From Candidatus Cloacimonadota bacterium (lineage in GTDB: Bacteria > Cloacimonadota > Cloacimonadia > Cloacimonadales > Cloacimonadaceae): DNA of 47,777 nt. Both the position numbers and the translations under genes were made by a program. Below the pieces are notes generated by a model that was given only the letters and a program-made list of their open reading frames with translations, made no database searches and had not been told where the DNA came from. The stretch covers positions 1-47,777 of the forward strand of contig JAEZUG010000054.1 in the NCBI GenBank assembly GCA_023421135.1, written 5' to 3'. Below, in pieces: positions 1 through 7,600 of this stretch (its first letter is position 1; each line of letters begins with the position of its first letter).

Positions 1-121
1 AAAACCTTGGTTTTCTTGCCTGGGGGTGATGGATCTTTGTTTGCTGTGAGCGTAAAACCATGCCAGTCGATGGGTTGCCACCCATCGCTTGCTGATGGTC
101 GCCCCTTCAGGGCTTTCAGAT
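1..121. repeat. 121-bp perfect direct repeat, copy 1 (cut by window edge)
   Basis: This stretch is identical base for base to 3357-3477, and the match ends at 122 (C versus T). It starts inside the right arm of a long palindrome that is complete in the second copy. It also contains a two-hairpin unit: CGATGGG/CCCATCG at 68-87 and GCCC/GGGC at 101-113, followed by TTTCAGAT. The left half of the palindrome presumably lies upstream of the window. Confidence 0.9.
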
Positions 122-161
122 CACGAACGATCCTTAGAGAGATTAGAGGCTTCGTCAACAG

Positions 162-420
162 CCTGCGTCCCGCTGGGACTCGGGGGGGGGGTGCTTCGTG
201 TTTCGTTGTGGGTCTATCTGAAATGCCGTCCCGATGGGACTCTGGGGATGTTGGCTTTGTCTCGGTGCAAATCTATCTGAAATGCCGTCCCGCGGGACTC
301 TGGGGATATTGGCCTTGCCTTGGTGCAAATCTAACTAAAATGTCGTCCCGCTGGGACTCTGGGGGATGTTGGCCTTGTCTCGGGGCAAATCTATCTAAAA
401 TGTCGTCCCGATGGGACTCT
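162..420 (+). repeat. Left array: five hairpin (REP-like) units of about 60 bp
   Basis: Five tandem units have hairpin cores GTCCC-loop-GGGAC beginning at 167, 228, 287, 345 and 405, so the period is 58-61 bp. Units 2-5 are preceded by the near-constant stretch TCTATCTGAAATGYC (unit 4 CTAACTAAAA, unit 5 CTATCTAAAA). The spacers share GGGGATGTTGG and TTGTCTCGGTGCAAA-like segments. The third unit has a two-base loop. The array points toward the transposase gene at 464-928 and is mirrored by an inverted array on its other side. Confidence 0.9.
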
Positions 421-463
421 GGGGTTTTCGGTAGGCTTTCCTAAGTGATGAGCAATTTCGCTT

Positions 464-928
464 TTACTCACTCGGTTCGCTAAAGACATAGCGTGAGTCA
501 AACTTGATATTGTACCTTTCCAATAGAGTTTCATATTCGCGGGAGAAGCTTAGGTTCAGATGGTGTTCCTCTTGCTTTAAGATGTAATTCCGCACTTGCT
601 CCAAGCTGCTTTGAGAAACGGAAAACGCACCAAACCCCTTCTGCCAATTGAAGCTACCTACTACCCAGCCTTTCTCATTGATAAATCTGCTGGTGTTTGC
701 CTTGAACTTTTGAGCAAATTCAGAGACAGATAAAATGGGACTCAAACCAATCAGCAGATGAATGTGATCTTCCATGCCGCCAATACACTGCAAAAAACAA
801 TTCAGATCTCTCACTACCCCAGCCGCATAGTCATATAGCTCTTGCTGTCTGGCACCGGAAATCAAGCGCATCCTGTGTTCGGAGGCAAATACATAATGTA
901 TGTAAATCTGGGTATAGGCGTTTGGCAT
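464..928 (-). CDS. REP-associated tyrosine transposase (IS200/Y1_Tnp family, RAYT-like)
   Basis: This is a 154-residue HUH single-strand endonuclease of the Y1 transposase family. The HUH motif is DHIHLLIG (H55, H57), and the likely nucleophile is Y115 in VRNYILKQEEHH. The length is normal for the family. The ATG at 928 has a GGAG ribosome site seven bases upstream. RAYT proteins cut and join single-stranded palindromic REP elements. Here the gene sits between two inverted arrays of five hairpin units each (162-420 and 981-1230), which are its likely substrates. It appears intact, so it could still be active. An ordinary IS200 copy is the alternative, but no accessory TnpB and no simple IS200 ends are visible. 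Confidence 0.88.
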   Translation of the reverse strand: MPNAYTQIYIHYVFASEHRMRLISGARQQELYDYAAGVVRDLNCFLQCIGGMEDHIHLLIGLSPILSVSEFAQKFKANTSRFINEKGWVVGSFNWQKGFGAFSVSQSSLEQVRNYILKQEEHHLNLSFSREYETLLERYNIKFDSRYVFSEPSE

Positions 929-980
929 CTGATACTCCTTACATTATCAATAACTATGCTCTCTCTGGATCCAGCACCAT

Positions 981-1240
981 CCCAGAGTCCCAGCGGAACG
1001 GCATTTCAGATAGACTCGCAACGAAACGCAAAGCATCGCCCAGAGTCCCAGCGGGACGACATTTCAGATAGACTTACAACGAAACTCAAAACATCGCCAT
1101 GAGTCCCAGCGGGACGACATTTCAGATAGACTTACAACGAAACTCAAAACATCGCCAGAGTCCCAGCGGGACGGCATTTTAGATAGATTTACAACAAACG
1201 CAAAACATCGCCATAGTCTCAGCGGGACGGCATTTCAGAT
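981..1240 (-). repeat. Right array: five hairpin units, inverted relative to the left array
   Basis: Five units have hairpin cores starting at 987, 1045, 1103, 1160 and 1216 (period 56-58 bp). Each is followed by GGCATTTCAGATAG or a close variant, which is the reverse complement of the element before the left-array hairpins. The outer units carry one stem mismatch (GGAAC at 995, GTCTC at 1216). Spacers contain AACGAAACTCAAAACATCGCC. With the left array this makes a mirror-image structure around the transposase. Confidence 0.9.
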
Positions 1241-1299
1241 AGCTAGCCACTCGCTGTTTCGGAGCATCGGAAGGAGTTTTGCCCAGCTAAACCAAAACA

Positions 1300-2880
1300 T
1301 CATCGGATTACCCTAGATACCCGGAAACCAATATTGCTATTGCCATATGTTGCAGCAAATGAGTTCCTGTGGGAAACTGTATTACTGAGATCGTTACTAC
1401 TCCAGCTGCCACCTCGAACCAGACGATTAGACCCGATATTAGCTCCATGCGGATCTGTCTGCGACCCACTGGGATAGCTCCCATATATGTCCCATACCCA
1501 TTCCCACACGTTGCCACTCATATCAAACAGTCCCAGTTCATTAGCTTGTTTTGTACCTATAGAATGAGTCCCATAATCTGGATGACTTGTGCCATAAGAT
1601 GCAGAATTGTTATAATACCAGGCCACATGGTCTAGAGTATTACTACCACTATAAGTATATCCATAGGAATTATTGCCTCCACGAGCAGCGAATTCCCATT
1701 CTGCCTCCGTTGTTAGACGAAAACCATTTGCGTTCCAGTTACAGTTGACGCTAGTATGGTTGAAGTATGCAGTATCCCACCCCAATGGCCAGTTATCAGG
1801 ATTGGTGCCGTAAGTACTATAACTATAGCAAGGAGTGAAACCTTCCATCAAACTTAGTCTGTTACAATACTCAATAGCCTTGAACCAGGTTACCTGCTCC
1901 ACGGGACGGGTGGGATTACCCGTAAACGTAGATGGATTAATTCCCATCACGACTTGGTATTCTGATTGGCTAATTTCGTACTTTGATATGTAGAATGATG
2001 AAATGGTAACACTAGAAGCACCATTAAAAAACGTGCCGCCTTGAACATAGCTCATCTCACTAATCGAAAAAATGGTATAAGTCGAAACAACTATTGAGCT
2101 AGGATTCCAGTTAGTCCTGAAGGCTCTGGTTCTCAAGGTCGTATGAGTACTTATGTCTATTCCAGAACTGTATATACTTGATGTTTCAGTCGGTTCCGTT
2201 CCATCTGTTGTATAGCGGATCGTTGCTCCAATAGTAGCACAGCTTATGGTCACATTCTGAGGGGCGGTATATGTGCCTCCCACAGGGCTAAAAACAGGAT
2301 TCGCTACCAACATGTCATACCCTGCAGTTCGAACTTGACTCTCTAGCCAACCGGTTTTGAAGGCCATGGCTTTAATCGTGGTACTTGTAGCAACTTCAAT
2401 TGGGGAGACGTACACAGGAGAGGACTCTGTGGGCTCACTACCATCAGTTGTGTAACGGATTGTGACTCCATCCATTTCACTGCTTATGCTCACTGATTGT
2501 GGGTTGTAATAGGTTCCACCCACGGGACTAAAACTTGGTATCGGCAATCTACCGATGTTATAGGCGGAAGTAGCCACCGGGCTATCATTCCATTCCAATC
2601 TCGTTGCGACAGCCTTGAGGGTAAAGCTTGTATTTCTGAGAATTATCGGCTCGGTATATGGTATTGTCGGAGCGCTGCCATCCACAGAATAGAAGATACT
2701 GGCTCCGGGGGTTGAGCAGAATATGCTTATGGATTGGCCATACTCATAAGCGCCTCCATCTGGGCTAAAGGTAGGTTTGGCAACCCGGTTTTTATCAGGC
2801 TTGGTAAAGAGATTGCAGGATGTTGTGATCATTAGTAAGATGGCAAGCAGGATGGATAAGCCAACAAATCTGGGGTTCAT
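1300..2880 (-). CDS. Lipoprotein: three chitobiase-C-terminal-like domains plus an FGE/SUMF1-like domain
   Basis: This 526-residue protein starts with a lipoprotein signal (MNPRFVGLSILLAILLMITT, then SC at the lipobox), so it should be lipidated and outside the inner membrane. Residues about 35-270 hold three ~80-residue repeats of the chitobiase/hexosaminidase C-terminal type; the signature is SPxGGxY...TPGASIxYxxDGSxPT. Residues about 275-526 are a formylglycine-generating-enzyme-like domain with MSYVQGGTF, RPVEQVTWFKAIEYCNRLS, TTEAEWEFAARGG, LFDMSGNVWEWVWD and an end at GFRVSRVIR. Many proteins with this domain are not sulfatase activators, so catalysis is not implied. The ATG at 2880 has a strong AGGAGG six bases upstream. 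It stands alone between hairpin arrays. Confidence 0.88.
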   Translation of the reverse strand: MNPRFVGLSILLAILLMITTSCNLFTKPDKNRVAKPTFSPDGGAYEYGQSISIFCSTPGASIFYSVDGSAPTIPYTEPIILRNTSFTLKAVATRLEWNDSPVATSAYNIGRLPIPSFSPVGGTYYNPQSVSISSEMDGVTIRYTTDGSEPTESSPVYVSPIEVATSTTIKAMAFKTGWLESQVRTAGYDMLVANPVFSPVGGTYTAPQNVTISCATIGATIRYTTDGTEPTETSSIYSSGIDISTHTTLRTRAFRTNWNPSSIVVSTYTIFSISEMSYVQGGTFFNGASSVTISSFYISKYEISQSEYQVVMGINPSTFTGNPTRPVEQVTWFKAIEYCNRLSLMEGFTPCYSYSTYGTNPDNWPLGWDTAYFNHTSVNCNWNANGFRLTTEAEWEFAARGGNNSYGYTYSGSNTLDHVAWYYNNSASYGTSHPDYGTHSIGTKQANELGLFDMSGNVWEWVWDIYGSYPSGSQTDPHGANIGSNRLVRGGSWSSNDLSNTVSHRNSFAATYGNSNIGFRVSRVIR

Positions 2881-2938
2881 AAATCCTCCTATTGGACTGA
2901 AACTTTAGTTCTGCAAGAACTGAGTATTACTGATTATT

Positions 2939-2944
2939 TGTCAA
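2939..2944 (-). promoter_or_regulatory. Candidate -35 box TTGACA for the FGE-like lipoprotein gene
   Basis: An exact TTGACA reads toward the gene and lies about 59 bases before its start. No clear TATAAT follows at the usual distance (TAATAC lies 9 bases downstream). The same hexamer precedes many other genes in the window. Confidence 0.35.
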
Positions 2945-2989
2945 GTAGTTTTTGCGTTGTTTGTTGTTTTGAGAGTGGAGGTGCTGCGG

Positions 2990-3200
2990 CAATGCTATCT
3001 GAAATGTCGTCCCGATGGGACTCTAGGGATGTTTGCTTTGTCTTGGTGTGGGTCTATCTGAAATGTCGTCCCGATGGGACTCGGGGCAACAATCATTAGT
3101 CTGTCTGGCTATCTGAAATGCCGTCCCGCCTGGGACTCGGGGCGTGTTTTGCATGTCTTGGTATGGGTCTATCTGAAATGCCATCCCGATGGGACTCGGG
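2990..3200 (+). repeat. Third hairpin array (four units)
   Basis: Four units of the same family as the arrays around the transposase begin their hairpins at 3009, 3068, 3123 and 3183. All are preceded by TATCTGAAATG. The third unit has a four-base loop and the fourth has a one-base stem mismatch (ATCCC). Orientation matches the left array. No transposase lies beside it, so it looks like an independent or dispersed array. A 176-codon frame on the other strand is just these repeats. Confidence 0.88.
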
Positions 3201-3248
3201 CTGTTGATAAAGTTTTGAGTATGACAAATGATGCTTGTGTAAGAGGAC

Positions 3249-3303
3249 AACCCTGAAAGGGTTGGATCTGTAAGCCCGGGGTGAAGCGCAGCGAAACCCC
3301 GGG
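3249..3303 (-). repeat. Two-hairpin repeat unit
   Basis: The unit consists of AACCCTGAAAGGGTT (3249-3263), a linker GGATCTGTAAG, and an eight-bp stem CCCGGGGT/ACCCCGGG (3275-3303) around the loop GAAGCGCAGCGAA. Read on the minus strand this is GC-rich hairpin, CTTACAGATCC, CCCTTTCAGGG, the same order as the units at 68-113 and 36477-36522. Confidence 0.75.
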
Positions 3304-3338
3304 TCAATCGCATGATAGACAAGTTCTTGTGGTTTAAT

Positions 3339-3388
3339 CCATCACCCCCAGGCAAGAAAACCTTGGTTTTCTTGCCTGGGGGTGATGG
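3339..3388. repeat. Perfect 24-bp-arm palindrome at the start of repeat copy 2
   Basis: CCATCACCCCCAGGCAAG plus AAAACC at 3339-3362 is the exact reverse complement of 3365-3388, separated by only TT. This is a nearly unbroken 50-bp inverted repeat. Its right half is the beginning of the 121-bp direct repeat. Confidence 0.93.
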
Positions 3389-3477
3389 ATCTTTGTTTGC
3401 TGTGAGCGTAAAACCATGCCAGTCGATGGGTTGCCACCCATCGCTTGCTGATGGTCGCCCCTTCAGGGCTTTCAGAT
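3357..3477. repeat. 121-bp perfect direct repeat, copy 2
   Basis: This copy is identical to 1-121. Together the two copies bracket 3.2 kb holding the transposase, its two arrays, the FGE-like lipoprotein gene and the third array. It includes a two-hairpin unit at 3424-3469 followed by TTTCAGAT. Recombination between the copies would excise the interval. Confidence 0.92.
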
Positions 3478-3617
3478 TACTGCTGCACAAAATACGCCTG
3501 TAATAGCGTAATTCGTGGATACAATTCAACAGAAAGTGCACACATTTCCACAAACCTGCGATTTACTCAAGACAGGCAAATAGCTATAGAATTATACCGC
3601 ATATAGTTACGATAGTG

Positions 3618-3647
3618 TTGAGATTTGGAACAAACTATGCCTATATA
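3618..3647 (+). promoter_or_regulatory. Candidate promoter for the small RNA
   Basis: TTGAGA at 3618-3623 and TATATA at 3642-3647 are 18 bases apart, directly before the hairpin series at 3668-3755. A start around 3653-3657 would give a transcript of about 105-110 bases ending at the T-run. Confidence 0.4.
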
Positions 3648-3654
3648 TATAACT

Positions 3655-3763
3655 ATAGTTCCGAATTCCGGTCCCCAAACCGGAGCCACAAGTATCCCCT
3701 GCTTGTGGTTTTGACCTCCTAAGTCAAACCCTGTGGACCCCTTCTTCGGAAGGGGTTTTTTTT
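3655..3763 (+). ncRNA. Candidate small RNA with three C-rich hairpin loops and an intrinsic terminator
   Basis: Four stem-loops follow in series. They are CCGGT/ACCGG with loop CCCCAA (3668-3683), CCACAAG/CTTGTGG with loop TATCCCCTG (3686-3708), TTTGAC/GTCAAA with loop CTCCTAA (3710-3728), and CCCCTTC-TTCG-GAAGGGG followed by eight Ts (3738-3763). The last is a UUCG-capped Rho-independent terminator. The three upper loops expose CCCC, UCCCC and CCUCC, the kind of C-rich loop that pairs with G-rich ribosome-binding sites in regulatory RNAs such as RNAIII or RsaE. No reading frame explains the structure, and no plus-strand gene follows for 16 kb, so it is not a leader. Function and expression are inferred. 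Confidence 0.5.
3738..3763 (+). terminator. Rho-independent terminator with UUCG tetraloop
   Basis: A seven-bp GC-rich stem CCCCTTC/GAAGGGG closes a TTCG loop and is followed by TTTTTTTT. This is the clearest terminator in the window, and it ends the candidate small RNA. Confidence 0.9.
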
Positions 3764-4067
3764 ATCCTTGTCTTCAGCAGATAAGCTGATGTTGTTTAGT
3801 AAACTATCGATGGAATGCAGATTACACAGATCGGGCAGATTATGCAGATTCATATCTTGGTAATTGACAGGATGGATATAGTGGACACTGTGGACGATAT
3901 GGACACGCAATCCCTATCCTACTAATCTCAAAAAGACCATTGAAGAATTACCCGTTTTTCAGATAATGCCGCGTGAATCCGTCAAAGTACACCCATTGTT
4001 CTTCAAGGTTCACCTTATGTCATCCCTGGGGAGGAGGCTGTGTGAGAAGTCATAAACTTAACGAATA
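3764..4067. other. Gene-free stretch with short direct repeats
   Basis: No coding frame is credible here. It contains CAGATTA-like repeats around 3825-3850 and three 9-bp units (ATAGTGGAC, ACTGTGGAC, GATATGGAC) at 3878-3904. Nothing else was recognised. Confidence 0.6.
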
Positions 4068-4263
4068 GTTCCGTAGGAACGTTATTTTAGATAGTAACTA
4101 TGACTAGCAATAGCAGTTTTCCAGAGTTCCGTAGGAACGGCATTACAGATACATAATGCTCTCATTATCATTGTCTTAGCTTAGCTAAAATGTCGTCCCT
4201 ACGGGACTTATCCTCCTTTGTATATCATCTACCAGACTACCTAAAATGTCGTTCCTACGGAAC
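4068..4263. repeat. Hairpin units with compensatory stem changes
   Basis: Four single units occur. GTTCC-GTA-GGAAC at 4068 and 4136 are in inverted orientation and followed by TTTTAGATAG or ATTACAGATA. GTCCC-TAC-GGGAC at 4195 and GTTCC-TAC-GGAAC at 4251 are preceded by CTAAAATGTC. The stem position that is C-G elsewhere is T-A in three units, so pairing is conserved while sequence changes. Confidence 0.82.
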
Positions 4264-4432
4264 TGTCATTGCCGTATCCAGATTTTTCACACAGTCTCGG
4301 AGGCAGGAATGACGATAGGCAGAGCAGGGAGAAAAAACCTAATGCGCACCATGTTTTGCTGCTTGTGCTATGGTCTTTCAAAATATAAAATACTAAAAAA
4401 AAGAGAAATCCACTCCACCTCGTCCCTAATCC

Positions 4433-4508
4433 GACACCCATGTGACACCCATGTGACACCCATGTGACACCCATGTTTCTTCATGCGTGTCTAATGGGTA
4501 TGAAATGC
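4433..4508 (+). repeat. 11-bp tandem repeat within a GACACSCATG palindromic repeat
   Basis: GACACCCATGT is repeated four times exactly (4433-4476). The last copy pairs imperfectly with CATGCGTGTC at 4482-4491. TAATGGGTATGAAATGCG follows. Related copies lie at 28852-28915 and, inverted, at 36683-36731, but only this one has the tandem expansion. Confidence 0.88.
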
Positions 4509-4575
4509 GTTTCCTCAGAGCGCTGGATTGGGGAGGGACGGCAGACCAACCAGTGACGCGAAGCAGCGCAGCCCT

Positions 4576-4603
4576 TGTCACTCGTTACTCGTCACTTGTC
4601 ACT
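4576..4603 (+). repeat. Heptad tract (YGTCACT)x4
   Basis: Four 7-bp units TGTCACT, CGTTACT, CGTCACT, TGTCACT run without gaps. This is one of six such tracts in the window. Confidence 0.9.
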
Positions 4604-4638
4604 ACCCCAAAGCGACAGGATGTCACTTCCACTATACA

Positions 4639-4666
4639 GAAAAAGGCGATCCTGGAGGATCGCCTT
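4639..4666 (-). terminator. Terminator of the 1362-residue secreted protein gene
   Basis: A perfect ten-bp stem AAGGCGATCC/GGATCGCCTT (4643-4666) with loop TGGA lies 26 bases past the stop codon at 4692. On the minus strand it runs into a T-run. Confidence 0.85.
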
Positions 4667-4691
4667 GATTATATTGAGTCTGTGGTAATTG

Positions 4692-7600
4692 TTAGGGCTG
4701 GGCTGTCACTTTGAAGAACTTCATGCCTTCAGCAGCGCCGCTCCAGGTATTGGTATTGACAGTTTCGATTGTGGTATAGGTGCCGTAGGGATCACTTGCG
4801 CCTTCCACAAGGTAGGTGCTAGCACCGTCAACTAAAGGCCAGTTCAGGCTGATGGTGTTGCCCGTGACACTGATGGTGACTACAGGTGTATCCAATTGAC
4901 CGGCAGGATGATTGCTGAAATCTGCCAGGAAGCGGGGACTGATCTGCATGGTAGCATTATATTGACCCACCAGGCAGATGATATCCTGAGCAACGGTCGG
5001 AATAGCAGTGCTGCTATAATCTGTTGCGGGGAAGGTACGCATCACCAGGGTGGCAGTAGGATCGGTGACATTGATGTTCTCTGCACCGAGACCGAAGTTC
5101 ACAGTGGTAGTATCGACCATCACATTCTCGATCTTGACCAGCTTGCCTTGATCGGCAGTTGTTAGGCTGACAAGGGTGCGGAGTTCCGGGACAATCACGT
5201 TTCCAGTGGAAGTGGCAGCAGCAGGATTGGCAACAGGCAAGAACTGCAGCATGCCATTATAGATATTCAGCCTACCTGCTATTCCAGTGATACCATCATA
5301 GAGGTTGTAGGCTGTGGTGATTACACCCGAGGCATCATCGATTAGAATAGCAGCAGTGGCATCCTGGATGTACTTTTGGTTACGGGTGCTCTGCTGGAAG
5401 GTGAGGATGGCTTCGCCGGTCAGTTGATACACTGTGGAACCTGTGGGCATAGCTCTGAGGGCAGCGATATTGGCTACTGCGACTGGGAAGCTGTAGTTTG
5501 CAATAGCGACAGCACTGGGAGCAAAGCCGATAGCATAGGCACGGGCTTTGACGGTTGAGGTGGCTGTCACTTGGAAAGGTGCTGTATATTGGCTAGAGGT
5601 CTCATCAGGCTCGCTGCCATCGGTGGTGTAACGAATTACAGAGCCGGGAGTAGGGGCAGTGATATTTACTTCTACGGGATTGTAGTAGAGGCCACTGGCA
5701 GGAGTGATCACGGGTGTGGCTGCAATTTCCATACCGGGGGCAAAGGTGTGGGAACCAAGATAGGTAGTAGTATCTTGGGGATAAACGTCCCATTCGGTGG
5801 CGAGAGTAGGGAATCCAGCAGTGGGATTAACTGAAATACCCTGAACTATGGTGGGTTTTCGCACTAGGGTTTTCTCTACTGTGCTGTAGCCTCCATCAGC
5901 AGTCCAAGCTGAACCGGGATCTTCACCAATCCGACCGAAGATATCGACAAACACATCCTGTTCTTCAACGACTTTTACTAAAGCAACTGCGTCGTCGCCA
6001 CTGAAGTAAGTGACGGTTGAAGTAATATCGGCTTGAGCTTGGATAGAAGCGTTAGCGGTGGGATTGGCAATAACGTAAACATCACCGTGCTGCAGCATTG
6101 TGCCTGAAACGAAAATTAACAAATTGGTTGCTGATGGGGTTGAGGCTCCGTTTGAATAAAGATAGACTTTGTAGTTGCCAAGATCAACCGGTACGCCGGT
6201 TCCATTGAATATCTCAAGGGCTTTGTTGTTGCTGCTTCCCTCTAAGTACTCAGAGAAGAAGAGGTCTGTGGCATAGTTTCCGGGAGCAAGAGTAGCAGTT
6301 CCACTCACTGCAAGTTCGTAAGGACTGGCGTTTGTGGTAGTGTGAGTGATGTTTCCAGAGAAATCACCGGCTGTAACGGGGTTCATTCTCACCCAGATGG
6401 TACCGTTGAAGGTGGGAGCCAGGCTCAGGCTGCTGCTATAACCTTCGGTCTCGCTGGTGCTGATCTCGAAGGGAGCGTCAACTGTAAGCTCAAGATTGGC
6501 GGTGGCGTCTGTAGCGCTAAGTGTATAGCTCTGGGCTGCGGAAGGAGTTCCGGCTTCAGAACTGAAGGGGGTCAGATTGGCAGTGATATTCCAGGTGGTG
6601 GGAGCTACGATTGCTTCACCTGAGACTGCTACGTTCAAAGTAGTGGCATTGGGGCTGGCATTGGTGATGTTACCAGAGTATTCACCGCTGATGGAAGCTA
6701 GCATGCGAACATAAATGAGCCCGTTGAAAGAGCTGGGAACTTGGATTTGGGTGTCCCAACCTTCTGCTTCATCGTCTGATACCTGGAAGCCATTGGGAGC
6801 AGTTACAGTAATGCTGCCCTGCAGGTCTGTGCCATACAAAGTGTAGCTGCGAATTTCATCGGAAGGAGTGTTTTCGATAGCTACCAGCGGATCAAGCTCG
6901 TTTGTGCTGACGTACAATACTGGATCTTCAGGAGCTTCACCGCTCCACAAGAGAGCCCAGTCGTTGGTTACGCGGATGCCGTCGACTTTAACTGCAGCAG
7001 CATTTGATGAGCCCCCTTGTCTTAAGGCGACTGATCCGATTCCAGCAGGTTCAGTAGTAATGGCATCAGTAGAAGTCAGTATTGGGGAGGGCTCAGTTGC
7101 AGAAATGACAGGGTTGACCCAAAGATGAACCAAGTCATTGTTTGTTCCTTCTATGATATCATACTTTAGAACTAACAGGTATGTTGTGTCATACACGTAA
7201 TCATAGCCTGTGGAAACTGCGGTTGAAATGCTACCGGCATTAGAAAGCCCGATTCTGAAATTGTTTGTGGCAGAATCCTTCTGAATAAAGACTCTGCCTC
7301 TGAATAATGATGTGCTCATGGGATTTGGTCCAAAGTGGTAGAAGTAGTCACCTCCTGTCTGAGCACTGGCGACATTGATCAAGAAAGCACTGTAAACCGA
7401 TCCTGAAATCTGAGCATCAAAGGTTCTATTGACGTCTTGTCCGGAAGCAGCCAGAGCTACTTGGTTTCCGGCAGACATGGGATACCCCGCATAAGCTAAG
7501 TTACCCTCTGAAACGGAGACTGCAGGAGTAGCAGGGGTTCCGGTAATATTCCAACCATTATCTGTTAACGGCGTTCCGGCCGTGTACTCAAAGTTCTCTT

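Noticed and set aside
7..444. 145-codon plus-strand open frame
   Set aside because: It runs through the 121-bp repeat and the left hairpin array and shows the repeated peptide that a ~60-bp repeat produces.
162..1240. CRISPR array
   Set aside because: The spacers between hairpins are related to one another rather than unique, the repeats are palindromic single hairpins, and no cas genes are present.
3023..3553. 176-codon minus-strand open frame
   Set aside because: It consists of the hairpin array, the two-hairpin unit and the 121-bp repeat read on the other strand; the apparent protein is repeat translation.
3655..3763. tRNA or integron attC site
   Set aside because: The stems do not form a cloverleaf, there is no CCA-type acceptor pairing or TTCRA motif, and the series ends in an intrinsic terminator.
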